Source of the DNA: Mariniphaga sediminis
Lineage (GTDB): Bacteria > Bacteroidota > Bacteroidia > Bacteroidales > Prolixibacteraceae
Length of the DNA stretch: 64,000 nt
Reading direction: 5' to 3'
NCBI RefSeq assembly: GCF_003573545.1
Contig: NZ_QWET01000013.1
Span: forward strand, 1 to 64,000
The position numbers and the translations under genes were made by a program. The notes beneath the pieces are model-generated. The model had not been told where the DNA came from. It saw only the letters and a program-made list of their open reading frames with translations, and made no database searches. This document shows positions 7,605 to 17,180 of the stretch, piece after piece. Position 1 is the first letter of the stretch, and every line of letters starts with the position of its first letter.

Positions 7605-8921
7605 ATGAAAGAAATAACACATAAACTTAAGTTGCTTTTATACGATTCGAAAAAAGGTATTTTTGAAAATAAAGTCTTTAGTATTGTTACCCTTGTGGGA
7701 GCAATCACCTGTTTCGTCACATTCGTCATCAACATAAATATTCTTACCGAAAATTATCTCCTGATAAATTGGGTGATTGCCTTATTAGGAATTACACTAA
7801 GTATTTTTTTCTATTTATCTGCTTTTAAGGGCATAACCCAACCTTTGATCTTCCCATTTCAAATATTGGTTTCTCTCATTCTGGTATTCAGTTGGTTCTA
7901 TTTTCAGGGAATAGAAGGATCAGCTCCCCTGTTTTTCTTTTTAGCCATATTTCTGCTCATCTACAGCGATAACAGAAAAAGATATTGGACTATATCAGTC
8001 AGTTTCATTTTTCTTGCCGTTGTGTTAGTCGGCTTATACTTTATTAAGCATGAATGGTTTTTGGATTACATTGATGATGAATCGCGAATAATTGACTTAT
8101 CTACCAGCTTTATTATTTCCTTTACTGCTTTTAGCTTTACCGTTGTCTGGCTCAAAAAGAAGTTTGATCTCGAACGGGCAAGAACTCAACAAAAAAATAT
8201 TGAATTAAAAAAATCTAAAACTGAACTTCAGGAACTCATTGCCACTAAAGACAAATTCTTCTCCATCATTTCACACGATCTAAAAATTCCGTTTAGCGGG
8301 GTAATCGGTTTTAGCGAGCTTTTGATAGAAAAGGTTCAGGAAAAGAACTATGAAAAAATTGAAAGCTATGCCCGAAACATATACAACTCTTCGCAACAGG
8401 CAATGGAGTTGCTTTTAAACCTGCTCGACTGGTCGCGTTCGCAAACCGGAAAAATAAAATTTACCCCAATACCTTTTGAAATGGCCGGGCTGATTGATGA
8501 AGTTACTGAGTTGTTTACCGAAACAGCCAAATACAAGTCGATAACCATTTCGAAGGAATTACCGGAAAACACAAACTGCGTGGCCGACCGGGTAATGATT
8601 GCCACGGTGCTGCGAAATCTTATTTCAAATGCCATTAAATTTACCTGGCCCGGGGGAAAAATTGTTATTTCGGCCCAACCGAACGATGGCGGGCTGGAAA
8701 TTTCAGTATCAGATAACGGAGTGGGAATGAAAAGCAGCGATATAGAGAAACTATTCCGGATTGAAGAAAATTTCTCTACTCCGGGAACTCGGGATGAAGG
8801 AGGAACCGGACTGGGACTACTGATTTCCAAAGAATTTATATCGAAACACCGAACAAATATCCGGATCGAAAGCCAGCCCGGAAAAGGAAGCAAATTTTAT
8901 TTTACGGTACCTGTTCGCTAA
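7605..8921 (+). CDS. Membrane sensor histidine kinase
   Basis: A 438-residue histidine kinase. The first 185 residues are six hydrophobic segments with little outside the membrane, followed by a coiled coil (about 186-215). The HisKA phospho-acceptor is in IISHDLKIPFSG (His224). The ATPase domain shows the N-box (NLISNAIKFT), G1 (DNGVGM) and G2 (GGTGLGL) motifs. There is no receiver domain and no adjacent response regulator, so its partner must be elsewhere. The compact sensor suggests a membrane or intramembrane signal. Confidence 0.9.
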   Translation: MKEITHKLKLLLYDSKKGIFENKVFSIVTLVGAITCFVTFVININILTENYLLINWVIALLGITLSIFFYLSAFKGITQPLIFPFQILVSLILVFSWFYFQGIEGSAPLFFFLAIFLLIYSDNRKRYWTISVSFIFLAVVLVGLYFIKHEWFLDYIDDESRIIDLSTSFIISFTAFSFTVVWLKKKFDLERARTQQKNIELKKSKTELQELIATKDKFFSIISHDLKIPFSGVIGFSELLIEKVQEKNYEKIESYARNIYNSSQQAMELLLNLLDWSRSQTGKIKFTPIPFEMAGLIDEVTELFTETAKYKSITISKELPENTNCVADRVMIATVLRNLISNAIKFTWPGGKIVISAQPNDGGLEISVSDNGVGMKSSDIEKLFRIEENFSTPGTRDEGGTGLGLLISKEFISKHRTNIRIESQPGKGSKFYFTVPVR

Positions 8922-9025
8922 AAATACGGATAGAGCTGAAATAATCTGCGACAAAGAAAAATAGGCAGATTGCCCATTAATCATCCATTCCCCACCGTTT
9001 TGCAGCACAAACTTCCCCGGTAAAT

Positions 9026-10438
9026 CTACCCTATTTTAATTACGTCGATTTTCAAAATCCTCCCCAGCTTTTCAATTTTATTGGCAATATGCCCCACTCC
9101 AATAGCGCAATGATGTGCCGGTCCTTGTTTCGACCATTGATTCATAAATTCTTTTGCGCTTAATGCGAATTTATACCTGCTGTTGGTATTTCCAATCTGA
9201 AGAATCGGTCCCGCGACTGATTCCCCTTCGGCCACCAATAAAAAAATACCATCTTTCCCCTCAACCACTGAAAGTAACGTAACAGGTCCCTGTTTTACAT
9301 TCATCTGAATGGAAAGGCCTTTGCCGGGTTTCCCGTGGTAAACAGACAAAGGAACCAGTTTTACTCGCTCTTCGGAAATGGCAAAATGAGCAGGGCCGTC
9401 GTGTCCCAGATAAACCACATCATCGGTAAAATCCATCAGGTAAAATTCAGAAAACGATCCTCCGGCGCCAAATTCAGCCATTATTTTCATTGCCTGTGCA
9501 TTTTTCACTTCACACTCCCCTGCTACCGGAATATCTTTCCCTGTAAGCAGCGTATTTCCTGCAATTACAGAAGTTACAATATGTTCGTAATCATTGCCCG
9601 GTTCACCTTCATAATAATAAGCCATGGCGCCCAGGTTGTGGGCTTCTATTAATTTATCAAGCGCGACTGATGTTCGTGCAGCCCGTTCCAACTCTGCCCG
9701 TTCACATTCGGGAGACACCTCAAATGTGCTGTTAAACTCTTCTATTTTTGCTACCACTTCGGACTCCTTTATCTCATCCCGGTATCTTTTTAATTCACAC
9801 ATTTCCAGCAATTCAATGTGCGTTCCAAATACGGCGGATTGTTTGGTAATGTCCGTATAAACATCCAGCATTCCGTTATAAAAGTGCCCCAAAATTCCCA
9901 ACCGGTTATTTCGCATAGCTGCGGCAACTGTTGCTGCTTCCGTCCAGGCTTTAATGTCGGCCCAGGCATCATCGTCCTGCAGGTATCCGGTTACAACATC
10001 GTACGGGATTCCCGAACGGTTAAACACACTTGCAATTTCTGGAACTGAACATGCCTGACAATGCTCCAGCCACACTCCGGTCATTTTTCCGCGGTCGCCC
10101 AGTTGATTAAAAGCTTCATAATCCAATTGAGCCACCGGCTGAAGATTTAATAATACAATGGGAACTTTTACCTTTTGAGCCACCGGCAAAACGGTTGAAG
10201 ACAGTGCATAAGTTGAAACATACAGAAATACAATTTCAACATCTTCTGACTTTAAATAATCAGCCGCTTCCCGCGCTTTCACCGGATTATCCACCACTCC
10301 GGCATCAACCACATCCACACCAAACCCACCCATTCTGTTTTTAATCTGGCGTTGGTATCCTTCCAGGTTGTTGAGCAACCCTTCAAACTGAGGCCAGTAG
10401 GTATCAAGGCCTATTCCAAATAATCCAACTTTAGTCAT
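9026..10438 (-). CDS. L-arabinose/L-fucose isomerase family protein
   Basis: A 470-residue cytoplasmic protein of the L-fucose/L-arabinose isomerase fold, enzymes that convert aldoses to ketoses with a divalent metal. The N-terminal Rossmann-like domain (KVGLFGIGLDTYWPQ) and the C-terminal domain with likely metal-site stretches (YYYEGEPGNDYEH, AGECEVKNAQAM, GPAHHCAIGVGH) are present. An upstream GTG at 10447 is possible, but the ATG at 10438 matches where relatives start. It is co-directional with a GH106-like hydrolase 100 bp upstream, so it may process the sugar released by that enzyme. The sugar is not identifiable. Confidence 0.82.
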   Translation of the reverse strand: MTKVGLFGIGLDTYWPQFEGLLNNLEGYQRQIKNRMGGFGVDVVDAGVVDNPVKAREAADYLKSEDVEIVFLYVSTYALSSTVLPVAQKVKVPIVLLNLQPVAQLDYEAFNQLGDRGKMTGVWLEHCQACSVPEIASVFNRSGIPYDVVTGYLQDDDAWADIKAWTEAATVAAAMRNNRLGILGHFYNGMLDVYTDITKQSAVFGTHIELLEMCELKRYRDEIKESEVVAKIEEFNSTFEVSPECERAELERAARTSVALDKLIEAHNLGAMAYYYEGEPGNDYEHIVTSVIAGNTLLTGKDIPVAGECEVKNAQAMKIMAEFGAGGSFSEFYLMDFTDDVVYLGHDGPAHFAISEERVKLVPLSVYHGKPGKGLSIQMNVKQGPVTLLSVVEGKDGIFLLVAEGESVAGPILQIGNTNSRYKFALSAKEFMNQWSKQGPAHHCAIGVGHIANKIEKLGRILKIDVIKIG

Positions 10439-10538
10439 AGTACGCACTTTACTTAATCGGGTAGTTTTTTAGAATTTCTTTCAAACAATCACCGGAGGCA
10501 GGGGCACAATCTGAGGTGCCTTATATTTTTATGCACTG

Positions 10539-13500
10539 TTAATTCCTCAAGAGTTTAAAAGGTTCCATCAATCCGTAATCATCTATAAAATATTTATCGA
10601 AAGTAGGTTGATGCTCCGGCGCATTGTTCCAGCCATGAGGCCCGTAAATCCAGTTTTTATCTTTGCGATAAAATTCGCCGAAGGTATTTTTCAGGCTTCC
10701 GACAACCCGGACCGAAATTTCGTTCTCCCCTTCTTTTAACAGCTCTGTTACATTCAGTTCATCGGGCGCCCAGGCAATAATTCCCGCCTTTTTATTATTT
10801 ACCAGCACCTCGGCCACAGTTCCTTGCCAGTTATTGAGTTTTACCTTAAAATCGGCTGTTCCTTTTTCGATATTGAATTTTTGCGAATAAGACACTTTGT
10901 CTGAATAAAAAATATACCCGGAATCTTTCCACGATCCCAGACCGCTGAGGGTTCCGTTTATTATCTCGAAACCTGCTTCCCGCGGCTGAACCTTAAAGTT
11001 GCCAAGAATATAAACCGGCATCAGCTCGGCAAATACCGACATACGATTTGCTTTGAGCGAGAGGGTATTTTTACCTGGTTTTAAATGGTTTCCCACTCGA
11101 AATACAGGAAAATCTTTGTCAATCCAATATTCTCCGTCCTCCTTTTCAACAGCAGTCCCGTTAATGTGAACCGACCAAAGTTCAGGACGTTCAACCACTG
11201 CCTGAACCTCTGAAAACCCGGAAACATCAGCCCCATCTGCCATGTAAAAATGATAGTCAACGGTAAACCCCGAACTCTCCGGGAACTGGTCGAGATCCAG
11301 GTAATTCTTTTTGTACTGAATTTTATGCTGCCACGGGTTCCCAAACTCTACACCGTTTTCCTGAAACAGGGAAATCAGTGCAGTCATAAAATAAGTATTC
11401 TCCCTGGTTGTTTGAGCGGTTTTCAAATCCAGGTAGTTCAGCACCAAAATATTTTTGGATTCAGCATGTACCTTCATTTCGCCTGCTGCTTCAACCAGCT
11501 TCCAATCTGATTTTTCAATAATCGCTTCCGGTTCCTCTTCTTCTTTTTCTGAAACAAAATACAACGCACTTCCTACCGGCTCAAGCTGCAAATCAAAAAT
11601 AACATGGCCCTTCTCCCTGGTAGACGGAACCAGATGCGTTTGCCCGTTTTCCAAATTCATTTTTACCACACTTTTCCCGGAAGCAGAAATGGTAGCGGCT
11701 GCTGCATCTTGTTCATCCGAATTTACAAAAAACAACAACTGGCCGTCCTGTAAAATCCGGCGTTGAAAATACAATTCGCCTGCTTCATCCTTTTCGTCAA
11801 CTGAAAAATCATTTGTAAAAAACAACGACCGGCATTGCGCGTCATCCATATTTTCAGCCACAATCCATTGCTCCGGATAATCCTGCTGCAACCTGGCGCA
11901 TGCATCGCTTTCACTTCCATCCACTCTTACAATTTCTTTTCTGAAAGACAATACTTCTCCACCGGAATGTAAAAACGCTTTTAGCAGGTTGAATGTACTG
12001 GCATCAATATTCTCCATGGTTTCCGGAATAACCACCAATGTGTAGGCCCTCTCCCCCACAATTAAATTTCCACCGGAAACACTTCCCAGTGTTTTCAATA
12101 CATTCTCCGATCCCAAATCATATTCCACATGCCTCCTTTCCAGCTGATACACAAAATCCTTAAAGCGGTACTTAATTGTGTCCAGCACCGGATGTTTTTT
12201 GGTGCGCGAAAAGTACATCCAGGCTGTGGTGTTGGGCTGAAGAACCAACGTGGAATTAATTTGCTCTCCCGACGACATTGCCAGACTAACACGTCCGATG
12301 TAATCGCCCATTTTTGAATAATTTTTCCACCAGGGTTCGTGATACGAAAATGAAGGAGGATAGTCAAATTTCCGGACCCCTTTTAATGTATAATAAGAAA
12401 GATGCTGGTTTACAAAATTAACCCCCAAAACGCACTGCCAGTCAACAAGCTGTTTGTATTTTTCAAAATCCATATTCCAGCCTCCGCCGCCATATGTTTC
12501 GCTTAATGTTCTGTTACGTCCGGCCTGATTTGCAGCGCTCCTTAATTCACGTACGGCACGGGTATTTCCGAATTGCCCGCCCTGTCCATCATCCACAAAC
12601 TCGTTGCCCAACATATCAACCCCCGGCATTTGATGCCAGATGTAAAATGCAGATTCATCCATCCCGTCGGTTGGAACAGGCCACCCATGCTCCCAATAAT
12701 GTCCGGTCCATACCAGATTTTTTTCTTCGCAATATTCCGACCATGGTTTTGCCCACCGTTCAACAAAAAGCTCAACCAGGGTTTCATAATAATCGTGTCG
12801 TACTTTTTTCCAGTCTCCTGTTTCTTCTACCAGGGAAGGCAGGTTCACCTTTAAATCATACCCCCAGCGCTGCTCAAAAACGTCCCATAAATCAGGGGTC
12901 CAGCGTAAATGTGTACCTCTTGACATGGCTGCTTCCAAATTCGGCTCGTCGGTAAAAATGCCCGGAAGTGTTTTTCCAAAATCAGCACTGTTTCTTTCAT
13001 ACCCTTTGGTCATGGTAAGCTCCATAAACTTTTCGGTTACCCCTTTGTGCAATAAATCAACATAGGTATATCCGCCATACCAAAGCGACCTCGCAGGATA
13101 GGTCTTCCTGAATATATAATAGGTTCCCTTTTCTGTTTCTTCCTGCCCCAGCCGGGCGGTAATATTAGTAAACCCGGAATCGGTTTTCTTTAAAACGACA
13201 GCAATAGTATCAGAAGGAACAATGTTCAGTTCCTGGCTGATTTCCATTTTTAAACCCGTTCCATTTTGGTAAGAATCGGGCATTTCTGCCGGAACATGTC
13301 CCCCTGCAAAACCCGAAGGATACGAATTTTCATCATAAATCCATACTTTCATTCCCAGCTCTTTCCCTTTCTGAACTGTATAATCGAACAAATGAAACCA
13401 ATCCTCCGAGAGGTATTCAGTAACCAGTCCGGGACGCGGATGCACAAAAACACCCCCAATACCCGCCTTTTTAAACTCTTCCATCTGAAATGAAATTCCT

Positions 13501-13682
13501 TCTTCCGTAATTAAATCATTCCAATCCCAAAGCGGAGCGCTGCGGTATTCCGGGGGAGGATTAACAAAAAGACTTTTAAGCTGGGAGTAATTGCTGACTG
13601 AAGATACTGTTTCTCCTTCGTTAAAAGATGTACAACGTACAAAAAGGAGAGGTAAGATAACCGCTATCAAAAAAATTTTCAT
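10539..13682 (-). CDS. GH106-like glycoside hydrolase, secreted lipoprotein
   Basis: A 1047-residue hydrolase. The N-terminus is a lipoprotein-type signal (hydrophobic stretch then FVRC, Cys17), so it is probably anchored in the outer membrane or periplasm. The catalytic region opens with FVNPPPEYRSAPLWDWND and GIGGVFVHPRPGL, hallmarks of the GH106 (alpha-L-rhamnosidase) family, and the C-terminal 250 residues look like beta-sandwich domains with a galactose-binding-like LNVTELLKEGENEISV segment. GH106 members cut L-rhamnose from plant pectin. It pairs with an isomerase gene and is divergent from an AraC regulator. Exact linkage is unproven. Confidence 0.78.
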   Translation of the reverse strand: MKIFLIAVILPLLFVRCTSFNEGETVSSVSNYSQLKSLFVNPPPEYRSAPLWDWNDLITEEGISFQMEEFKKAGIGGVFVHPRPGLVTEYLSEDWFHLFDYTVQKGKELGMKVWIYDENSYPSGFAGGHVPAEMPDSYQNGTGLKMEISQELNIVPSDTIAVVLKKTDSGFTNITARLGQEETEKGTYYIFRKTYPARSLWYGGYTYVDLLHKGVTEKFMELTMTKGYERNSADFGKTLPGIFTDEPNLEAAMSRGTHLRWTPDLWDVFEQRWGYDLKVNLPSLVEETGDWKKVRHDYYETLVELFVERWAKPWSEYCEEKNLVWTGHYWEHGWPVPTDGMDESAFYIWHQMPGVDMLGNEFVDDGQGGQFGNTRAVRELRSAANQAGRNRTLSETYGGGGWNMDFEKYKQLVDWQCVLGVNFVNQHLSYYTLKGVRKFDYPPSFSYHEPWWKNYSKMGDYIGRVSLAMSSGEQINSTLVLQPNTTAWMYFSRTKKHPVLDTIKYRFKDFVYQLERRHVEYDLGSENVLKTLGSVSGGNLIVGERAYTLVVIPETMENIDASTFNLLKAFLHSGGEVLSFRKEIVRVDGSESDACARLQQDYPEQWIVAENMDDAQCRSLFFTNDFSVDEKDEAGELYFQRRILQDGQLLFFVNSDEQDAAAATISASGKSVVKMNLENGQTHLVPSTREKGHVIFDLQLEPVGSALYFVSEKEEEEPEAIIEKSDWKLVEAAGEMKVHAESKNILVLNYLDLKTAQTTRENTYFMTALISLFQENGVEFGNPWQHKIQYKKNYLDLDQFPESSGFTVDYHFYMADGADVSGFSEVQAVVERPELWSVHINGTAVEKEDGEYWIDKDFPVFRVGNHLKPGKNTLSLKANRMSVFAELMPVYILGNFKVQPREAGFEIINGTLSGLGSWKDSGYIFYSDKVSYSQKFNIEKGTADFKVKLNNWQGTVAEVLVNNKKAGIIAWAPDELNVTELLKEGENEISVRVVGSLKNTFGEFYRKDKNWIYGPHGWNNAPEHQPTFDKYFIDDYGLMEPFKLLRN

Positions 13683-13851
13683 CCGGATGTAAGTTTATGG
13701 TTTATAATTATTTTTTATCGTAATGCCCTGGTTAAAATTCCCTGGTAACGAGGAGTAACAGAAGAAAACAAGCATTATAATTCCACGCCAACATCAAAAA
13801 TCATAGCCAAACCAAAATTTTACGTCAATACTATTTGATTTATATTTTTTA

Positions 13852-13859
13852 TAATTTTG
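13852..13859 (+). promoter_or_regulatory. -7 box upstream of the AraC gene
   Basis: TAATTTTG fits TAnnTTTG and ends 24 bases before the AraC start codon. The divergent gap of about 200 bp to the hydrolase gene should hold both promoters. Confidence 0.4.
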
Positions 13860-13883
13860 AAAACAAATCTACACTACTAATCA

Positions 13884-14822
13884 ATGCATTTAAATAGAGA
13901 AAGTGACAAATTCATTGCACAAAATGACATATCAAAAGCCAACTTTAAAAAATACCTTATTATTTCAGAACTGGACCAAAAATGGGGTTTTATTGTCAAT
14001 GATGCAGGGTACACTATAATACCCAAAGGGTCAGAATATCCTCCCAAAGGACATCCGGGAACCCATATGTTCTCCTGGAAAACCGGGCGCATTATCAACG
14101 AATTTCACCTTGTTCTTATTTCTGAAGGAGAAGGACTATTTGAAAGCAAAACGGCAGGAAAACAGAAGATACACGGAGGAGATGCATTTTTAGTATTCCC
14201 GGGAGAATGGCATCGTTACAAGCCCAATAAAAAAACAGGATGGACAGAACACTGGGTAGGTTTTTCGGGAGAAATTGCCCATTTAATGATAAAGGAATAC
14301 TTTTTTAAAAAAGAGAATCCAGTTGCAGGTAAATTTAATAACCAGTTGGTGACAAAACTCTTCCGCTCCATTCACCAGCTCATTAAAGAAGAGCCTTTTG
14401 GTTTTCAGCGAATAGCCTCCGGGGTTTGCATGCAACTGATGGCAGAATTTTGTAACACACAACATGGTTCAGGCTTGAAAAATGAATCGCCTGTTTCACG
14501 GGCAAAACATATTATGAATGAAAAGATTGGCGAAGACATTAACTTTAAAACACTGGCCCAAAACCTTGGGGTAAGCTACTCAAAATTCAGAAGTGATTTT
14601 AAACGCCAAACAGGGCTGCCACCATTACAGTACTTTCTGCTTTTAAAAATAGAAAAAGCAAAAAACCTGCTACTAAATTCGAATACTAACTCTCAACAAA
14701 TTGCCTACGAACTGGGCTTTGAATCCGATTTTTACTTTTGTCGGTTGTTCAAAATGAAAACAGGTTTTTCGCCTCAAACATTTCGAAAAAATGAATGGGC
14801 AAAATTAAATAAGCTGAAATAA
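13884..14822 (+). CDS. AraC family transcriptional regulator
   Basis: A 312-residue regulator. Residues about 60-170 form the cupin-type sugar-binding domain (GDAFLVFPGEWHRYKPNKKTGWTEHWVGFSG) and residues about 210-305 the double helix-turn-helix (INFKTLAQNLGVSYSKFRSDFKRQTG and SQQIAYELGFESDFYFCRLFKMKTGFSP). It is divergent from the GH106-like hydrolase, so it is the likely activator of that gene and the isomerase in response to a released sugar. The domain call is firm; the inducer is not known. Confidence 0.92.
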   Translation: MHLNRESDKFIAQNDISKANFKKYLIISELDQKWGFIVNDAGYTIIPKGSEYPPKGHPGTHMFSWKTGRIINEFHLVLISEGEGLFESKTAGKQKIHGGDAFLVFPGEWHRYKPNKKTGWTEHWVGFSGEIAHLMIKEYFFKKENPVAGKFNNQLVTKLFRSIHQLIKEEPFGFQRIASGVCMQLMAEFCNTQHGSGLKNESPVSRAKHIMNEKIGEDINFKTLAQNLGVSYSKFRSDFKRQTGLPPLQYFLLLKIEKAKNLLLNSNTNSQQIAYELGFESDFYFCRLFKMKTGFSPQTFRKNEWAKLNKLK

Positions 14823-14941
14823 TAATATAAAAGTTGATGATTCAGGTAGATCCTGAGTCTCCTAAACTTCCCGGTAATCTTATCCGCAGGCATAAAAAGA
14901 AAATGTTAAACAAGCAAACGTCCGGCTACTTAAATTTGGAC

Positions 14942-14949
14942 TAACTTTG
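14942..14949 (+). promoter_or_regulatory. -7 box for rsmE
   Basis: TAACTTTG, matching TAnnTTTG, lies 22 bases before the rsmE ATG. Confidence 0.55.
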
Positions 14950-14971
14950 CAAACAAGAAAAATACGTTACC

Positions 14972-15673
14972 ATGCAGATATTCTATATGCCCGTTGTTTT
15001 GGGTAATGAAATTACGCTAGACGAAACGGAATCAAAACATGTTGTAAAATCGATGCGCCTCGGCAAAGGCGACAAGGTACAGGTAGTAGACGGGAAAGGT
15101 GGTTTTTATACGGCAGAAATAACAGAGCCCCTTCCCAAAAAATGTAGGCTCACCGTATTGGAAGCACAACAGGAATTTAACAAAAGGGATTTTTGGTTGC
15201 ATATTGCCATCGCCCCCACCAAAAATATCGATCGGTTGGAATGGTTTTTAGAAAAAGCAACGGAAATAGGAATCGATGAAATTACGCCATTCCTGAGTGA
15301 GCACAGCGAACGGAAAACCATAAAACCGGAACGTCTGGAAAAAATAGTAATTTCAGCCATGAAACAATCGGTCAAAGCTTATCTTCCCAAATTAAACCCC
15401 CTAACCTCATTTAATGCACTCATTCAAAAAGAAATAGCTTCTCAAAAATTTATTGCTCATTGTCAACAGGGCGAAAAACCGCATTTAAAGGAAGAAATAG
15501 AAAGGAAAAACAGCACGTTGATTTTAATCGGGCCTGAAGGTGATTTCAGCCCGGGAGAAGTAGAGCAGGCAAAAGCGCACAACTTCAAAGAAATATCGCT
15601 TGGAAATTCGCGTTTGCGCACCGAAACGGCAGGAGTCGTTGCCTGTCATATTGTAAACCTGGCCAACGAATAA
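14972..15673 (+). CDS. rsmE: 16S rRNA m3U1498 methyltransferase
   Basis: A 233-residue SPOUT-class methyltransferase that methylates N3 of U1498 in 16S rRNA. The N-terminal PUA-like domain (MQIFYMPVVLGN...SKHVVKSMRLGKGDKVQVVDGKG) and the C-terminal knot are clear, with the SAM-binding IGPEGDFSPGEVEQA segment near residue 188 and the LGNSRLRTETAG knot near 209. Length is standard. A DUF4159 gene follows on the same strand after a short palindrome. Confidence 0.95.
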   Translation: MQIFYMPVVLGNEITLDETESKHVVKSMRLGKGDKVQVVDGKGGFYTAEITEPLPKKCRLTVLEAQQEFNKRDFWLHIAIAPTKNIDRLEWFLEKATEIGIDEITPFLSEHSERKTIKPERLEKIVISAMKQSVKAYLPKLNPLTSFNALIQKEIASQKFIAHCQQGEKPHLKEEIERKNSTLILIGPEGDFSPGEVEQAKAHNFKEISLGNSRLRTETAGVVACHIVNLANE

Positions 15674-15700
15674 TGTAAGCTCTGGCCTGTTTAATTTTTT

Positions 15701-15724
15701 CAATTCCCCGCGGAATTGTATTTT
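15701..15724. terminator. Hairpin after rsmE
   Basis: CAATTCC and GGAATTG pair around CCGC, with TTTTTT before it and TATTTT after it, so it could terminate in either direction. It is 28 bases after the rsmE stop codon. Confidence 0.5.
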
Positions 15725-15781
15725 CGCCATAATTGTTGCCATGAAATGACCATAAATAAAAAATATTCATACAAAAGTTTG

Positions 15782-16531
15782 ATGAATCCCGGTAGCTATC
15801 AGAAACCGGGAGTTCCCTGTCTTACGACACCGCGCAGACAGGCATCTGTTGCCATTCAAAAAAAGAACAATTTTAATTATATAAAATTCTTTTTATTCTT
15901 TTTCATGTTGCTGGCAGGCTGGACCAATGCCCGGTCGCAATCCGTAAAAATTGCACTGCTTAAATACGGTGGCGGTGGCGACTGGTATGCCGATCCGACG
16001 GCCCTGCCTAACTTAATTGCCTATTGCAATCAAGAATTGCACACCAACATCCACCCCGAACCATCCACCGTAGAAATTGGCAGCACCGAAATCTTCCACT
16101 TTCCGTTTGTACATCTCACCGGTCACGGCAACATTGTGCTTTCGGAAAACGAAGCCCTCAACCTGAAAACTTACCTGGAAGCCGGTGGCTTTTTGCATGT
16201 GGACGACAACTACGGGTTAGATGAATTTTTCCGCCGGGAAATCAAAAAAGTATTCCCCAATAGAGAATTAGTGGAATTGCCTCCTTCCCACCCGCTCTTT
16301 CATAAAAAATATAATTTCAGCGAAGGATTACCAAAAATTCATGAGCACGCCAATAAACAACCGCAGGCATTCGGAATTTTTATCGAAGAACGTATGGTAT
16401 GTCTTTACACCTATGAATCAGACCTTGGAGATGGATGGGAGGATCCGGCCGTGCATAACGACCCGCCCGAGGTCCGGGAGAGGGCATTAAAAATGGGAGC
16501 GAATATTATTTCCTATGTTTTCAGCCAGTAG
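15782..16531 (+). CDS. DUF4159 domain secreted protein, start uncertain
   Basis: A DUF4159 protein (domain from about residue 45: VKIALLKYGGGGDWYADPTALPNL and FVHLTGHGNIVLSENEALNLKTYLEAGGFLHVDDNYG). Members are exported proteins of unknown function with a class I glutamine amidotransferase-like fold. A signal peptide is evident (KFFLFFFMLLAGWTNARSQS), but no ATG immediately precedes it. In-frame ATGs lie at 15716, 15746 and 15782, and the stretch from 15782 to the signal peptide is largely a copy of an intergenic repeat. The coordinates use the nearest usable ATG; the true start may be a non-ATG codon near 15860. Confidence 0.75.
   Translation: MNPGSYQKPGVPCLTTPRRQASVAIQKKNNFNYIKFFLFFFMLLAGWTNARSQSVKIALLKYGGGGDWYADPTALPNLIAYCNQELHTNIHPEPSTVEIGSTEIFHFPFVHLTGHGNIVLSENEALNLKTYLEAGGFLHVDDNYGLDEFFRREIKKVFPNRELVELPPSHPLFHKKYNFSEGLPKIHEHANKQPQAFGIFIEERMVCLYTYESDLGDGWEDPAVHNDPPEVRERALKMGANIISYVFSQ
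15813..15873 (+). repeat. Dispersed intergenic repeat, copy 2, inside the apparent 5' end of the DUF4159 gene
   Basis: TTCCCTGTCTTACGACAC leads to CAGGCATCTGTTGCCATT and an A-rich tail with AAGAACAATT. This is the same element as at 55644-55703, with about four-fifths of bases matching by eye. If the upstream ATG is used, the repeat is translated. Confidence 0.75.
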
Positions 16532-16563
16532 TTAAATCCCGTCCTCCCAATAAATATTACAAC

Positions 16564-16571
16564 TAAATTTG
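16564..16571 (+). promoter_or_regulatory. -7 box for the small envelope protein gene
   Basis: TAAATTTG matches TAnnTTTG exactly, 47 bases before the ATG at 16619. Confidence 0.5.
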
Positions 16572-16618
16572 CATTTTAAACGTTATAAACGAACACTAGT
16601 ATTAATTAAAAACAGAAA

Positions 16619-17095
16619 ATGATGAAAAAAGTATTTCTTGCATCCACACTATTTCTTCTTGTTGTGTTGTCAGCCAATGCGCAGGATTATAACACAGGGA
16701 TTGGTGTAAGGGGTGGCTTGTCAAATGGATTAACCGTTAAACATTTTATCGAAAGCGACAGGGCCATTGAAGGCTTGTTGTCAAGCCGCTGGCGGGGCTT
16801 TAACATTACAGGTCTGTATGAAATCCATGCCCAGGCCTTTGACACACCCAGACTGAACTGGTATTATGGTTTTGGTGGTCACATCGGCTTTTGGGATGGA
16901 TATGATGATCACCCCTGGTTTGATGATAATGACAATTATACCGTTGTCGGTATCGATGGAATTATCGGTATTGAATACAACATTGAACCCATTCCGTTCA
17001 ACATCAGTCTGGATTGGAAACCGGGATTTAATATTATCGGCTATACCGGCTTCTGGGGCGATGAAATAGCCCTGTCAGTACGTTTTATCTGGTAA
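16619..17095 (+). CDS. Small secreted protein, likely outer-membrane beta-barrel
   Basis: A 158-residue protein with a clear signal peptide (MMKKVFLASTLFLLVVLSANAQ, cleavage after AQ). The mature part alternates polar and aromatic residues (ITGLYEIHAQAF, LNWYYGFGGHIGFW, GIIGIEYNIEPIPFNISLDWKPGF) and ends SVRFIW, a terminal aromatic as in outer-membrane barrels. I do not recognise a named family. It has its own TAnnTTTG box and a strong terminator, so it is a separate transcription unit. Confidence 0.75.
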   Translation: MMKKVFLASTLFLLVVLSANAQDYNTGIGVRGGLSNGLTVKHFIESDRAIEGLLSSRWRGFNITGLYEIHAQAFDTPRLNWYYGFGGHIGFWDGYDDHPWFDDNDNYTVVGIDGIIGIEYNIEPIPFNISLDWKPGFNIIGYTGFWGDEIALSVRFIW

Positions 17096-17113
17096 ATAAA
17101 GAATTACAAATAC

Positions 17114-17150
17114 AAAAGCCTTTCTGTTATTATGCAGAAGGGCTTTTTTT
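17114..17150. terminator. Terminator between convergent genes
   Basis: AAAAGCCTTTCTG pairs with CAGAAGGGCTTTT (one wobble) around an 8-nt loop, followed by a T-run. The flanking A-run would serve the gamma-glutamyltransferase gene on the other strand. Confidence 0.85.
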
Positions 17151-17180
17151 ATTGAAAAATATCCCCTGCCATTCGGGCAT

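Noticed and set aside
12494-12955. Plus-strand frame of 153 codons inside the GH106-like gene
   Set aside because: It is the antisense shadow of a well-supported coding region.
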